This document shows, piece after piece, positions 11,450 to 24,003 of a DNA stretch of 64,000 nt; the stretch's first letter is position 1; each line of letters opens with the position of its first letter. Source of the stretch: Homarus americanus. Taxonomy: Eukaryota > Arthropoda > Malacostraca > Decapoda > Nephropidae. The stretch lies in contig NW_024737068.1 of assembly GCF_018991925.1 (NCBI RefSeq), forward strand, positions 2,413,158 through 2,477,157. The letters are read 5' to 3'. The notes below the pieces were generated by a model. That model made no database searches and was not told where the DNA came from. It saw nothing but the letters and a program-made list of their open reading frames with translations. The position numbers and the translations under genes are program-made.

Positions 11450-12860
11450 TCATCAATCACATTCGGCATAAAAAATCTGACAATACATTTTCTTTACCTG
11501 CAATGACCTTAATTGTGAAAGTATAATTTTGTAAGAACAAAGCCCACATGAGCAATCTAGCATTCTTTGGCTTCTTTCTCTGTAAATACCTATCAAACTT
11601 TTGAATAGCAAACACAATAGCTAGGCAATAGGAAATAAGCCATCTTCAAACTGCTGCTGTAACGCGGCTCCTATGTCTCTGTCTGAGGCATCTGTCTGCA
11701 CCTCAAAACCTCTGCTGTAGTCAGGGGTCCTTAGGATTGGGGAAGAGGTAATACAATGCTTAAGTTCATCGAAGGCCCTCTCTTGTACTGGACCCAACCG
11801 CAGTTTATTCGGACTACCCTTCTTCAGCAGATCGGTGACGGAGGCAGTTACCTGTGAAAAGTTAGGGATGATTCTCTGATAAAATCCTACTAAACCTAGA
11901 AAAGATCTTAATTTAATTTTCTCCACTGTGTTATCCTGAGCAGTGGTTATACCTGGGCTTAGAGTATAACCAAAGAAATCTATGGTCTCAAATCCCAACA
12001 AACATTTAGATGGTCTGATAGTTAAACCTGTCTCTCTTATGCGTATAAAAATGACACGTAACATTTCAAGATGATCGTTTCATGTTAGTATATGTGCTAG
12101 TACATCATCCATGTAGTTATCAACCCCCCTTACCCCCTACAAGAGAGTCCTCATAAGTCTATTAAAGCTGGCTGGTGAGTTAACAAGCCCAAATGGCATT
12201 CTGTTAAAATGGTAACAACCTCCATTTGTGACAAAAGCTGTTAAAGGCATCGAGTCGTCCTACATCTCCACCTGCTAAAATCCTCCACTCGGGTCTGTCT
12301 CAGAAAAATGTCGTTTCCCTTGAAGCTTAGTCAAAATGTCTTCTGGTCGGTTCATTGGCTCACAATCGAACTTGGTAACATTGTTGAGATTCTTATAATT
12401 AACACAAAACCTGTATGAGCCATCAGGCTTACCAACCAGAACTACAGGTGAACAATACTCTGAGTTTGAATGTACGATAACCCCTTCCCCAGCATTGCTT
12501 TTACCTCTCTCTCTACTACATCTTGAGTTGAAAAGGGCAATCGATACATCTTCTCTTTTATTATGCCCTCTAATATTAATTTTATCTTGTGTTTTACCAT
12601 ATCTGTACAACCTGGCTTATTTGTTAAAATGTCAGAAAGTTCCTCGCATAACTCTCGTAAATTATCCTTCCTCTCGAGTGACAACCCTGTATTTATAATG
12701 ATATCATTGTGCGACTCTCTTCCTCTCACCGCACGTAAATCAAGCAAATCATCTTCCTCCCTTATAGTACTAGGTAGTACGGAGGCAGTGGCTACGACTT
12801 CACTTGATCTAGAATCATACTTCTTTAATAAGTTAATGGAAGACATCATTTAACATGATC
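11450..12860 (-). pseudogene. pol: Reverse transcriptase and RNase H of Gmr1-like element (broken)
   Basis: Three minus-strand frames join to a gypsy RT-RNase H. 12275-12849 covers the RT N-terminus and palm (PVVLVGKPDGSYRFCVNYK, then FSETDPSGGF with the first catalytic Asp). The catalytic YMDD is readable at 12104-12115 between frames. 11621-12064 holds the connection and the start of RNase H (QTDASDRDIGAAL). Bases 11450-11620 encode an RNase H end (IAGKENVLSDFLCRM) in another frame. At least two frame breaks and a stop in the palm (near 12140) rule out function. There is no integrase after RNase H; the LTR follows within about 40 bases. Confidence 0.85.
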
Positions 12861-12869
12861 CGATAATCA

Positions 12870-13672
12870 AGATACCCTACTTTCTCCAAGACTGTATATG
12901 GACCCTTCCAACTCAAAAGTAACTTATTAGAACGTGTGGGTAACAATATCAGAACTTTATCTCCTACTCTCTATTTCGGGATTTCTTGTCATAATGATGT
13001 ATATACCTATCGCCTGATGATTTTAAACTTGTCTGCGCTAATTTACAGGTCTCTTCCAAACGGTTTCTCAATTACATGACATACTGATAGGTGTTGTGTA
13101 CCTGTGGATCCTCACCAACTCCAGACCAGACCACTCTCGACAGACGCAGCGGGCCATTTAACTGTACGTCTGTAGAGTAGTTCAAACACTGAAAGTCCTG
13201 TACTCGCCTGTGGTACCTCTCTATAAGCAAAGAGCACTGCTGAAAGATATCTGTCCCAATCTAACGGGCGCTCTTGACAAGTCTTCTTCAACATTGACTT
13301 AAGAGTGTGGTTAAACTTTTCACATAAGCCATTGGACATAGGATGGTAAGGCGTGGTAAATGACTGCTTAATACTTAAGAGTCTACATATCTCTTGCATT
13401 AAATTTGAGGTGAATTGTGAGCTCCTATCACTAAGAATTTCTTGGGGAAACCCAACTCGACTGAATATACCTAGCAAAGCCTCTGAAACCCTTTCTGTCT
13501 CAATCCCTGGAATAGCTACCGCCTCTGGCCACCTTGTTGCATAATCCACCAAAGTCAGAGTCCACCTATTCCCCAGAGAAGAGGGTGGACTGATCGGGCA
13601 GACCAGATCTACTGCAACTTTCTGAAAAGGGATAGACATTAAGGGCATTTTCCCTAGGGCAGTGTTTCTCAA
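12870..13672 (-). pseudogene. pol: Integrase catalytic core and GPY/F tail of Gmr1-like element
   Basis: Minus-strand frame 13112-13672 is a retroviral-type integrase core: first Asp in VAVDLVCPI, second in ILSDRSSQFTS, Glu in SNGLCEKFNHTLK, so the DDE triad is present. Downstream, around 12885-12915 in another frame, WKGPYTVLEKVGYLDYRI is a classic GPY/F module that leads without a gap into the RT region. The zinc-binding N-terminus lies beyond the hAT insertion at 14430-14650. Frameshifts are needed to join core and tail. Confidence 0.85.
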
Positions 13673-14418
13673 ACTTTTTCACTTCATTCCCCCCATGAGG
13701 AACTCTCAACATCCTTGTGTCCCCCCTTCAGTTCTCTCCCAAGCCCCTCACAAATAATGATGAAATAAACTGTTTTGATACTCTTCCTTTATTTTAATGT
13801 TTTCAATCATCAAACAGAATGCATATTTTGTTACAGTTCAATGAGATGGATGACGTTGTTTCCATTCAGTCAGTCGACTGATTCGAGGTTGAGTCACCGA
13901 TAAAGCACATCTCATTTCTTGGTCCACGTGTAACCGCTTTCGGCTTTTATTCTCTATTTGAAGGGTGGAGAAACCAGATGCACATAAATAAGTAGCAGAA
14001 GAAATGGCAAGAGGACTCGAAGTGCTATCTCACTAACTTTTGGATATGACTGATACATTGAGCACCAGAATACAGTCGGAGATTTTTCTTCATTGAGGGC
14101 TCTGGCAGCAGAATCGCTCTGAGATCAAGGAATTCGTCTGAACAGGAACTATAATCGTGCTATCTGAGCGAATCCGTTGGAAATGAAAATCTAGCTGCTG
14201 CACCATACTATGTAAATATCAAAACTGTACCGTACGAATATTATGATTACACACAATGACAAAAAAAAATCTCCCCCTAACAAGGCAAACTAACAAAAAA
14301 AGTTGAATCAGAGTTTCCACATTTTCTCCAAACATATACCACTTACTACCTGCCATGCCCCCCTAAAATCTTGCAGTGACCCCCTTGGGGGCCATTGCCC
14401 CCAGTTTGAGAAACACTG
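13660..14418. mobile_element. hAT-type MITE inserted in the integrase
   Basis: A 759-bp element with inverted ends CAGTGTTTCTCAAAC and GTTTGAGAAACACTG. The flanks CCCTAGGG (13652-13659) and GCCTAGGG (14421-14428) are a near-perfect 8-bp repeat, as expected of hAT. The inner ends carry CCCCC-rich motifs typical of the TTCTCAAACTTTTT class of non-autonomous hATs. It has no transposase. Removing it restores continuity between the integrase zinc-binding region and the DDE core. Confidence 0.85.
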
Positions 14419-14429
14419 CGGCCTAGGGG

Positions 14430-15430
14430 TACCTTAGGTACCTTCCCCTTAGGTATTGTCCTCTGACACCTATCACAACTGCGGCACCATCTCTTAATAT
14501 CTCTATAAACTTCTGGCCAGTAAAATGAACTTTGAACTCTATCCTGTCTTTTTCATCCCTAAGTGACCACCCATCAAAACTTCGTAGGCCATAGTTAGTA
14601 CATAGTCTCGTCTGTCCTTAGGTAATAAAAGTTGCTCAAATTCCGCCCCATATTTCCTAACCTGAAGTCTGTGCCACAATCCCTTAAGTTTCACTAGTCT
14701 TATTTTCCCTTTTACAGAATTACTAATTAATCTTTGTAGGGATTCATGCCTCTCCTGCTCTTCTATTGTAATGGCAGAGCCGTTACTAACTGCACTTTTT
14801 ACTTTACTAACACACAATGGTTTAAACTCTTTCCTGTTTCGCTGCTGTGCCCCTGTCTGAACTGCTCCGGTGACAAGCAGAGATGCTGAAGCCCTCTCTT
14901 CTTCTACGTCGTCTGTAGACTGGTTTCTACTCATCGAGTCCAGGCTCTGGGTCGTGTGTCTTGATAAGTGTATGGATGTTGATCCTCGACTGGAAGCATT
15001 TGTTTCATCCAATCCAAACAATGCGGAAACAGACTGTTCCACACTCGCTATTGGTACCGCCTCCGTAGATGGAACCAACCGGCCATGTACGATACTCACA
15101 CCAGAAGATGACCATGAGGTAGTGATGGTTCCGGGTTCAGGACTCATATTCTTCTCCCGAAATGACGACGATGTGGCCAGCACTACACAAGGACTGGGAA
15201 GCACTTTCTCTGTCACTGCTGGTGGCGAAGTGGGAGAAATATCCTCAAACCTGGTTGAAACAAAGTTTACCAATAATGGTGTAGGGACTTCAGCAACCTT
15301 CACAAGTCCAGGTAGAGCTCCAGGAATGTTCCCAATGATTAAGTCACATATGGTATCCTTCATACACGTAGCCTCCACAGTACCAGAAAAATAAGGCGTG
15401 TCAACATAAACTTGGGCTACTGGATAAACT
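14430..15430 (-). pseudogene. pol: Protease remnant, linker and integrase zinc-binding region
   Basis: The frame 14539-15378 begins in a protease C-terminal part; just upstream VDTPYFSGTVEATCM is readable and then CDLIIGNIPGA follows. A serine/threonine-rich linker of about 150 residues comes next. The end carries the first half of the integrase zinc module (LMGGHLGMKKT), and after a frameshift near 14545 come FYWPEVYRDIKRWC and CRSCDRCQR (14440-14530). The usual first His is Tyr here (AYEVLMGGH). The protease half with the catalytic D-S/T-G is absent between 15430 and the zinc knuckle near 15500, so protease was lost. Confidence 0.75.
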
Positions 15431-15479
15431 CTTTCTTCCTTGGCTCGACCTTGGCTTTCTTGAACCTCCTGACCATCCT

Positions 15480-16519
15480 TACTAGGTCCTCGCGTAGCTA
15501 CCCTGCAGTCCCTTGCTATATGACCCTTCTTATGACACAGGAATCAAACCTTTTCTCGTAGTGTCGGAAAAGCTGGTGATGACTTCTTATCTGGAGTTGC
15601 TTCAGTTGTAGCTGGGTAGGGTGTTCTTCCCTCCTTTTGATGTCTAGGCTGATAAGTTTTCCACATAGGACCACCATGTGCTTCTAAGAAGGTCTCGGTC
15701 AGTTCCCTCATGTCTTTGATTGTTGTTGGTTTTCTCTTTAAAAAATAGACGCAACTCTAAGTGACACCGTCTTTGGAACTGTTCACGGAGAATAAAGTCT
15801 TTAAGTCCTTTAAAAGACTTTTCGATTCCCGAGAAGTCTATCCGCCGTTCTAGAAACCGAATCATGCGAGACGTAAACTGACTAACACTTTCTCCTTTGT
15901 CCGGTACCGAGTCACGAAACTTTGAACGATAACCTTCTCCTGTGAGCATGTATCTTTCTAAAATAGATTTCTTCACCAATTCATAATCCACTGCTTCAGT
16001 TGGCGACAAGGCAACATAAGCTTGAAAAGCCTTACCAGTAAGGAGAGAACTTAAATTAACTGCCCACTGATCTATCGGCCATTCACTATTAGTTGCATGC
16101 CTTTCATACCTCTCAATATATGCATCAATGTCGTCAACTTGTCCCTCAAACTTAGGTAACTCTGGCTTTGAATAATAAGGGAGAGTTGGCCTGGGTTCGG
16201 GAATGTCCTGACGAAGCTGAAGCATTTCAAGTTCATGTTTTTGTTCTCTCTCCTTTTCGGCTCGTTCCTTCTCTCTTTCCACTGCTTCCTTTTCTCTCAT
16301 TTTTGCTTTCTTTTCTTTAATTTTGATCTCGCATTCCAATTCCTGTTCTGCTTTCCTTAACTCATACGCTCTTCTTTTATTTCTCTTTCTTCTTCTTTCT
16401 TCTTTCTCTTGTTGTCTTTCGTCTCTTAGAATTAATTGTTGTTGGGTCACAAACTCTTTCAATTCAATTCCATCATACCCCAAGTCTCGACCAGTTTGAA
16501 TCAATTCTCCGAGATCCAT
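15480..16519 (-). pseudogene. gag: Gag of Gmr1-like element (broken)
   Basis: The frame 15644-16519 starts MDLGELIQTGRDLGYDGIEL, followed by a strongly charged, coiled-coil-like segment (residues about 30-100, rich in K, E, R) and a capsid-like domain (LPKFEGQVDDIDAYIERYER, then SLLTGKAFQAYVALS). A frameshift in an A-rich run near 15740 moves the rest into another frame. Near 15500-15550 a zinc knuckle follows, with C-H-K-K-G-H-I-A-R-D-C visible, but the first Cys of the CX2CX4HX4C motif is a TGA stop. The start codon lies about 115 bp downstream of the primer-binding site. Confidence 0.85.
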
Positions 16520-16636
16520 TCTTAGTCGATTTAAAACACGTCACTCCCGATATTCCCTTCAATAGTCGTAATGTCTTCTTCTCTACTGTTACTCAGTCCT
16601 CACATTGCACTTCCAATGTCTTCACTTAGTCTGTAT

Positions 16637-16653
16637 CCCGGGTCTAGGCACCA
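16637..16653 (-). promoter_or_regulatory. Primer-binding site of the Gmr1-like element
   Basis: On the minus strand TGGTGCCTAGACCCGGG starts one base after the 5' LTR end and begins with TGG, complementary to a tRNA 3' CCA. The matching tRNA was not identified. Confidence 0.7.
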
Positions 16654-16654
16654 T

Positions 16655-17178
16655 TGTCAGTTGTCACGGGACTTTCAGACCGAGAGGAAGGGCATATGGA
16701 AACTCGTCGTGTAAAATTGACATATATTACACTATTTACATTCACAGAGCAAGTTTTCATGTCCAAATATTTCCAATTACTTCACGCGCAACTCGGCGGC
16801 TATCTTGTACTCCACGTCGGCGGGTGTATACCAGGCCTGGAGTTTCTGGCTCTCCGTGCTGTCCGGTTCAGTCCGTGGCTCACGCTGCTCTGCCGTGACC
16901 ATCACCACCACCACACGAATATGGCTCGGTTGCCAACTAATCTTAATACAATACTTTAAAGTTTTACACCTTATACCCTATCTAACAGAATATGGCTCTT
17001 ACATAATGTTTTAACAACCAAAACTAAATAACACTGATATAAAAAATACATCGTAAATCAAATCATTAAAAAACTTATTTAAGCATACAGGCCGTGAACC
17101 ACTCTCATTGACATTGGTCGTTCTCGGGTATCACCTAATTAGCCAATCATAGACAGGGGTGTGGGCCAACATGTGACA
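16655..17178 (-). repeat. 5' LTR of the Gmr1-like element
   Basis: 524 bp, TG...CA on the minus strand (TGTCACATGT ... CTGACA). The outer 327 bp match the truncated 3' LTR at 11083-11412. Confidence 0.85.
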
Positions 17179-17261
17179 AACATCAGGATGGACACTTACA
17201 CTGTGTGGTGGTGAGGTACCAGTTTGGGGATGTACTATGTGTGGTGAGGTGCATGTCACAG

Positions 17262-20200
17262 TAGGGTGTGTCATACGGAGGCGAATTTTTTTTTTTTTGA
17301 GTTTGAAAATTCGGCCCATGGTATTAATGATGTAGTTCTATGTGCAGAATCATGTGATATCTTCAGATTTGAAAAGTTTTCATTTTTTGCTAGGTAAATT
17401 TTAACTTGAAATCTTATGAAAATTCAGTAATCCCACCCTTTTACCAACACCACTAAATAGCTTATTTGAAGTAAAGTAAATGTATCAGGTTAATTTATTA
17501 GGATGAAAATGATCCAGAATAGTGAAACGAATGATCTTGACACATTTGCCAAAACTTTAATATTCCTTTAGAAAACAAAATCATCAAATACAAAAACCGT
17601 TTTACTACTACGACCCGGTGTTGCTGCACACTATAGAGAATGGGCCACACATGTCTTTCTTTTGTTTCTTGTTTCTACTCATCACCTCCCTCAGGACTCA
17701 CCTGAGCTCGGATGTAGCCTTCCCTCCTCTCCTGGTTGCATGACGCGGACTGCTGGCTCACGCCACTCTGCTGTACACAACGCCTATACTCTGGGTGCGT
17801 AGGGCCAGGCAGGGACATGCAAGGGCTGTCCAGGAAAGCTCTGACTTGAACATTGGTGAGGCTGCAGGTAAGAGGGGGCTCACTGCCAGCCTGGATGTTA
17901 TCCAGATCTATGAGATCAGTGAGGGTCTTGGCACCTAGATTGGCCCCTTACAGGAGTCTTCCTGACCCCTGAAGGAATCGTCACCAACTGATCTGTCATG
18001 CCCAGATCCTCTCATATAAGTCTCATGACCAAGATCTTTTGACTGCCACTTCTTCTCCTCTCATCCTTACTGCAGAGCATTGTCTGCAGAATCAAATGTC
18101 TTCCTGGGATGAGCATACCAGGAAGATCTCCTCACAGTCTGCTCCACAATCTGAACAACTCCTTCTTGCTGACTCCTCACAGGAGCTCAAGCTGGAAGAG
18201 AACATGCCTCGACCTTCGGAGAACGATGACTTGACCTTGGTGTTAAACCAATTTGGCAAGTAGACACTCACGATGAATTGGACAATAAGTCTCAGGTTGT
18301 GAAGCTGGTTCCCTTTCAGTTTATGATGAGCGACCCAAATTCTGCAGAACCTGAGAGCCGTTGTGAGCCACCTAGAATGTGAGACTGGACCTATCTGCAG
18401 GTAAGCAAGTTTATCAGGCATGACCCCAGTTTTGATGGCACTGCAAATCATGTAACCATAGTACTGGTCAGTACTCAGGTCGTCAATGACAGTATGTGCA
18501 AGCAGCTCAACGAGTGGAGGGCCAACTGTGATTTTTTCAAAGCTCGGATTTATTTCTAACTCAGTGGCAGAGTCCAGCAGCTTGCCAAGAGGACCAGACC
18601 ATCTGTTGTTTGAAAGTGTCTTGCCATCCAGCTCCTGGATCATATGTCTGAGTGGCAACTCGTTGGTGTGGAGGTCACAAACAATCCAGACCAGCTTCCT
18701 CCCAATCTTCCGCTCTATCCACTGTATGACCCCCCCTTGCCACCCTGTGTTCGTGTTGGTGCTGTCCCCTCCAATGGCCTGCAGGGTCTGGTCTATGTTC
18801 CTCTCTCTGAGCCAGTTCACAATGTTATCTGCCACTATCTCAGCTGGTTTCCTGATGTCATCTTTCTCTGGAGTGAATGCCACAAATACTTCCCTCCTGG
18901 TTCACTGCAGCAGGAGTAGTGTTCCTCCTTCACCATGGCAGGGAACAACTTGTCAGAATCTCCAACTTTCATGAACACTTTAGTGTCATCCCTTCTCCCA
19001 TCAAAGAACAAACAATTGATTCCATTTCTCTTATCCCCTTATCAAACTCCTCTCTAGGTTACTGACAAGTTTCTCCTCTGAGCTCTCTCCTTACTTTGTT
19101 ATGATCTATCACCAGGTGAACATCATCAGGTGTCAAAACCACCGTCAATCCGCTATGCGGCAGCTGTTAAGTATTCTGCAGTTTCTCTGAGACCAGTGTG
19201 TTGTCGCATGCTGGCCAGAGCTATGATCGGGATATCTTTCCTATTTCGAATCTTATGCCTGGAAGGTTTGGGATCATTATTTTCTGGGTTAGGGACAAAG
19301 TCACCATTCTCCTGGTCAGCACTCGGATCAGCCATGGGGAAGTCATTGAACTCTGAATCAGCTTGACTCCAATCATCGGCCTTTTTTACCTCACCCTGGG
19401 CCTTCTCAAGTCTCTTTTCCTCGGCAACTCTTCTCCTCTTCTGTCTCTCTGTGGCAGCCTCTGTCTCTTGACTCCGGAATATCTTGGCTAGAAATCATGA
19501 GAGCCCCTATACTGCCAGTCTTCTCTCTCTGTAAGCTTTGACAAATGCCAGTCTGATCACAGGAATCTTCAGTTCACGCTTGCAAATACAGGAGATGTGG
19601 GCCTCGGATTTACAGAAGTCACGATCGCATCCTAAACTCAGGACAGAGAACAATTAAGCACTTGCAAGTAATTATGTCAAATAGCTGGTCCAGCTGTTTG
19701 GCAAAGCTGTCCAACTGCAAAGTTTTTCCTCTCCCAAGAGAGAGAGCCTTGCCTTTTCCCAACTGGCTAGCAGTCTCACTAATCTTCTTCTGACTTGTTA
19801 TGACTGGAGGCTTTGAACTGAGCGTTAGCCAGAGGTACTGTGCCAAGACAGCTTTATCATATCACTGGGCAATGTTCTTTGTTTGTGTGTTCTTTTGGTT
19901 CTTTTCACTGATTTGCCTGATTAAAACACCGTATCTCAAAGCATCTCTCAATGTAGGCACCGACTTCAGGAGCTCTCTCCCAGACCCAAGAGACAGGACT
20001 GAGATGGCTGGATTTTTGGTTCCTCGTCCTGACACAAGCAGCCATCGCAAATATTAATAACTTATAAATGCATCAGAATCTGAAACAGAAAAAATATTGT
20101 TAGTTGGGCTGTTAAAGAATGAAGCCGAAAGCAATGTTCACTATTTAATTGTAATGCACTAATGCAGCTGTACGTTAGATTGATAAATTTCACGCTAAAA

Positions 20201-20325
20201 TTTACCTAGCAAAAGGTTGCAAAATATTGAAACTGAAATTATTTTCTGTTTATATACACTAAAATCTACCAAAAAAGTGATGGGTCATTAGTTTTAGCTG
20301 ATCTTCCCTCCTATGACACACCCTA
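17262..20325 (-). mobile_element. DNA transposon with 9-bp TSD and uncharacterised transposase
   Basis: The ends are inverted (TAGGGTGTGTCATACGGAGG and the complement of CCTATGACACACCCTA), with a second inverted pair inside (TTTTGCTAGGTAAATTTTA near 17386 and its complement near 20203). ATGTCACAG abuts both sides (17253-17261 and 20326-20334), a 9-bp target duplication. The interior encodes a broken minus-strand transposase. Removing the element restores a local repeat containing GTGAGGTGCATGTCACAGG. The TAGGG start recalls hAT/Ac, but 9 bp is longer than the usual 8, so the superfamily is left open. Confidence 0.8.
18092..20057 (-). pseudogene. Transposase of unnamed family (broken)
   Basis: Minus-strand frames form one decayed protein. 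19862-20050 (VLSLGSGRELLKSVPTLRDA) is N-terminal. 19619-19846 and 19153-19335 (IIALASMRQHTGLRETAEYL) are middle parts, with a KR-rich stretch between. The longest frame, 18092-18883, carries TLQAIGGDSTNTNTGWQGG and CDLHTNELPLRHMIQELDG. The DST-N-TG and C-x2-H...LPLRH signatures look like an RNase-H-fold transposase catalytic region; I recall similar proteins of unknown function in arthropods and cnidarians but cannot name the family. It fills the interior of the inverted-repeat transposon. Several stops and frame changes show it is inactive. Confidence 0.6.
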
Positions 20326-20334
20326 ATGTCACAG

Positions 20335-20961
20335 GTACCCTGTGTGGTGATGAGGTGCATGTCTATCTTACACTGTGTGGTGTTTGATACGTTACAAAGG
20401 GTAGTCACACCCTTCGGTCACGGCAGTGTCAGTGCTAGGTGCAAGGCTAACACTAAAACTGATGTCATCATCTACGTTTTTAATTCAGATTTTCTCATAA
20501 CGTGTTTAATAACTCAATAATTAGCAGAGTACAATAGTTAGTAAGCAAAATGTAGAAAGTAGTGGTGGACAGTGGACAGTGTGGTGCCATTTATGTTCGC
20601 CATTTTTTTTTAATATATTCAAAATAAGATCCAATGCTCTTTCCCAATATAACTGTTAACATATATAAAAGAGCAAAATGTACACAAACTACGTCATATA
20701 ATATTAAAATAGGAGATTGAGTTCTTATCAACAAAAGAGCATCAATTAATATTCAATACTAACACAAATCTGTACATTACTGAATTTTAATGTTACTCTG
20801 TTATAATTTTCATTAAACTTAATTTTTATTTAACTTAAGCTGTGAGTGAGCGTGAAGGTTCCGTGCTTGCCTTGTGTGTGTATTTTCACAACCCAATTTA
20901 AAACACATATATATCAGACACACTGTCAACATACCTCACACCTTCCTCATCACCCCGGACT
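20335..20961. other. AT-rich spacer, nothing recognised
   Basis: The first ~60 bp contain the local CTGTGTGGTG repeat into which the upstream transposon inserted. The rest is AT-rich without supported features. Confidence 0.5.
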
Positions 20962-21150
20962 AGTTATTTGGCTGTCACACGTCACCATTACACTAATTAC
21001 CTGGTTGTCACACGTCATCACTACACTGGTTACCTGATATCACACATCACCACTGCACTAGTTACCCGATATCACACGTCATCACTACACAAGTTACCTG
21101 ATGTCACACGTGACCACTACACTAGTTACATGGCTGTCACACGTCACCCA
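20962..21150. repeat. ~33-bp tandem repeat, about 6 units
   Basis: Units follow TGTCACACGTCATCACTACA then CTGGTTACCTGG with substitutions. Confidence 0.9.
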
Positions 21151-21339
21151 CCACCCGGGGAGTGACACGTTATACACAAAGAGCAATACCCCAGCCGTTG
21201 TCTGTCGCTGTTATCCAGAACGTGGTCATACACAGTGCCATAACCCGTGGCACCTCCCCTATGGCAATGCATTTTTACTCTCATAAGCGCCTCCACATTA
21301 TGCAAATGTTCACAGTCCAAGTTTATTAATTCATAAATG

Positions 21340-22110
21340 TAGAGTGTTGGTAGTGGCTGGTCACTCGACGCTTGTTAATATCTCGTTATACATATTTCCA
21401 GAATTTCTCGGCAGTCTCATAATTTATACTTGTTTTGACTGTCTACAATGTTTCATATTTCTAAAAAAAATTAGGATAGAATGTTTCATAGATCCAAAGT
21501 TACTTATATTTCTGTACTTTCTGCCAGAATTATTTCCAAAATATTTCATGTTTATTTTTTTAGATAAGAATGTTACTTAACTACGAAATGTTTGATATTA
21601 ACTTTTATATTTTCCAAGTCATGTTTTACTTTTTCAATAATGTTTCTTTATTCCATAGTGCATCGTATTACATGTTTATTTCACATTTTCATACTGTTTT
21701 ATGCTACTAAAATTTTCACATTTCTTAAGTTTTCCTGTCTCCAAATTTTTTTATAGTTGCAGAATGTTTAATACTTTGAGAATTTATTTTTATCTATTTC
21801 CAACTTTCATTTTACCAGAAATTTTATATATATACACAAAATTTAATTTTTCCAGAAATTTTCACTATTTAATTTTACTATTTTCTAGCAACTTTCACAC
21901 ACACACACACACACACACTTGGTTAATTTTTTCCAGATTGAATCATATTTCCGGTGAGTTTCAATTTTCAACACATTTTCGTATTTACACACAATTAAAT
22001 TTTCCAGAACGTTTCATGTTAACAGTTCTATGACCAAAAAAAATCATTATGTTACAAATTATATTTATAGTTTTATTTTTACAGAAATTTAATATTTACA
22101 GTTTTATATT
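21340..22110. repeat. Diverged AT-rich tandem-like region
   Basis: The motif TTTCCAGAATTTTC or AATGTTTCAT recurs roughly every 40-60 bp in degenerate form. It may be an old satellite. A 24-bp AC run lies at 21895-21918. The boundaries are uncertain. Confidence 0.45.
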
Positions 22111-22899
22111 TCCGATATTGTTTGTTTGTCCAGCATTTCTAACTACTTAAGCTGTCCGGTACAACAAGATGCGTTTTTACTTACTTTATTTACTCGTGTG
22201 CAGGGTTCACCTGTTTCTTTCTTCATCTTAATATCACTTACTTACTTGTGTCTTATCCCTATTTCTAACTAGATATACCTTGTAAGGAAATTATCTATAT
22301 ACTCGTACGATTACAAAGAAACATCCATCAACCTTACCACGCCCAGTACTGCTATTGCCGCCCGACACGAGATGTCCCACCCGACCACACCACATCGAAC
22401 TGTAAACTGATTGTACAGTACATCTAACATTATCTTTTAGCTGCAAAGAGTATATTTTGAGCGTCCAATCATAATCTGTCTTTCAAAGATTCTCTAGGCA
22501 CTTTTTTCCACTGATTGGCTAGTTTATAATATGCGCGTAATCAAGCCAGCTCTATGGGCGTCATGGCACCTGGTATAGGCATTTAATCGCTTGACAGGCA
22601 CTTGTAACCACAAAAGGCCCCACAGGTCAATTTTCAAGTTCTCGTAACGGCAGGCTATCGTGGGCTAGGCGTGCATGGGAGTGGGTGTCCTTTTTATTAC
22701 ACCTGAAACTTCATTTTTGCAAATACAGTAATTTCATTTTCATACAGTGTTCTTTTTTCCAAGAAAAAGCCAAGAAAAGAGTAAAGACAGTAAAGATGCA
22801 ATGATCAGGGGGGAAAGGAAAATAAATTTGGATAAACATATATATTATTTTCCTTCATGATGGCCTTTTTGTGGTAAATATACGATAATAAAGGTTAAT
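22111..22899. other. AT-rich spacer, nothing recognised
   Basis: No coding frame or repeat unit stood out. Confidence 0.45.
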
Positions 22900-23938
<1,039 letters not shown>

Positions 23939-24003
23939 CAGAAATACAAAAATGAAAAAAATTCAAAAGTGAGAAACAATATACTGTACTGTATGTATGT
24001 TAT

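Larger units (their letters stand above)
11083..17178 (-). mobile_element. Degraded Ty3/gypsy element with integrase before RT (Gmr1-like order)
   Basis: Minus-strand LTR retrotransposon. The 5' LTR is at 16655-17178 and a truncated 3' LTR at 11083-11412. Reading from the right, the domains are gag with a zinc knuckle, a protease remnant, the integrase zinc-binding region, the integrase DDE core, the integrase GPY/F tail, RT with YMDD, and RNase H, which ends just before the polypurine tract. Integrase upstream of RT is the Ty1/copia order, yet the RT and GPY/F tail are gypsy-like; this is the arrangement described for Gmr1-like elements. It is inactive: stops, frameshifts, a missing protease active site and a hAT MITE insertion. 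Confidence 0.85.

Noticed and set aside
12275..13672. Canonical gypsy order with a second, separate integrase element
   Set aside because: GPY/F runs directly into the RT N-terminus without termini or TSD between, and RNase H ends at the PPT, so one element with integrase first is simpler.
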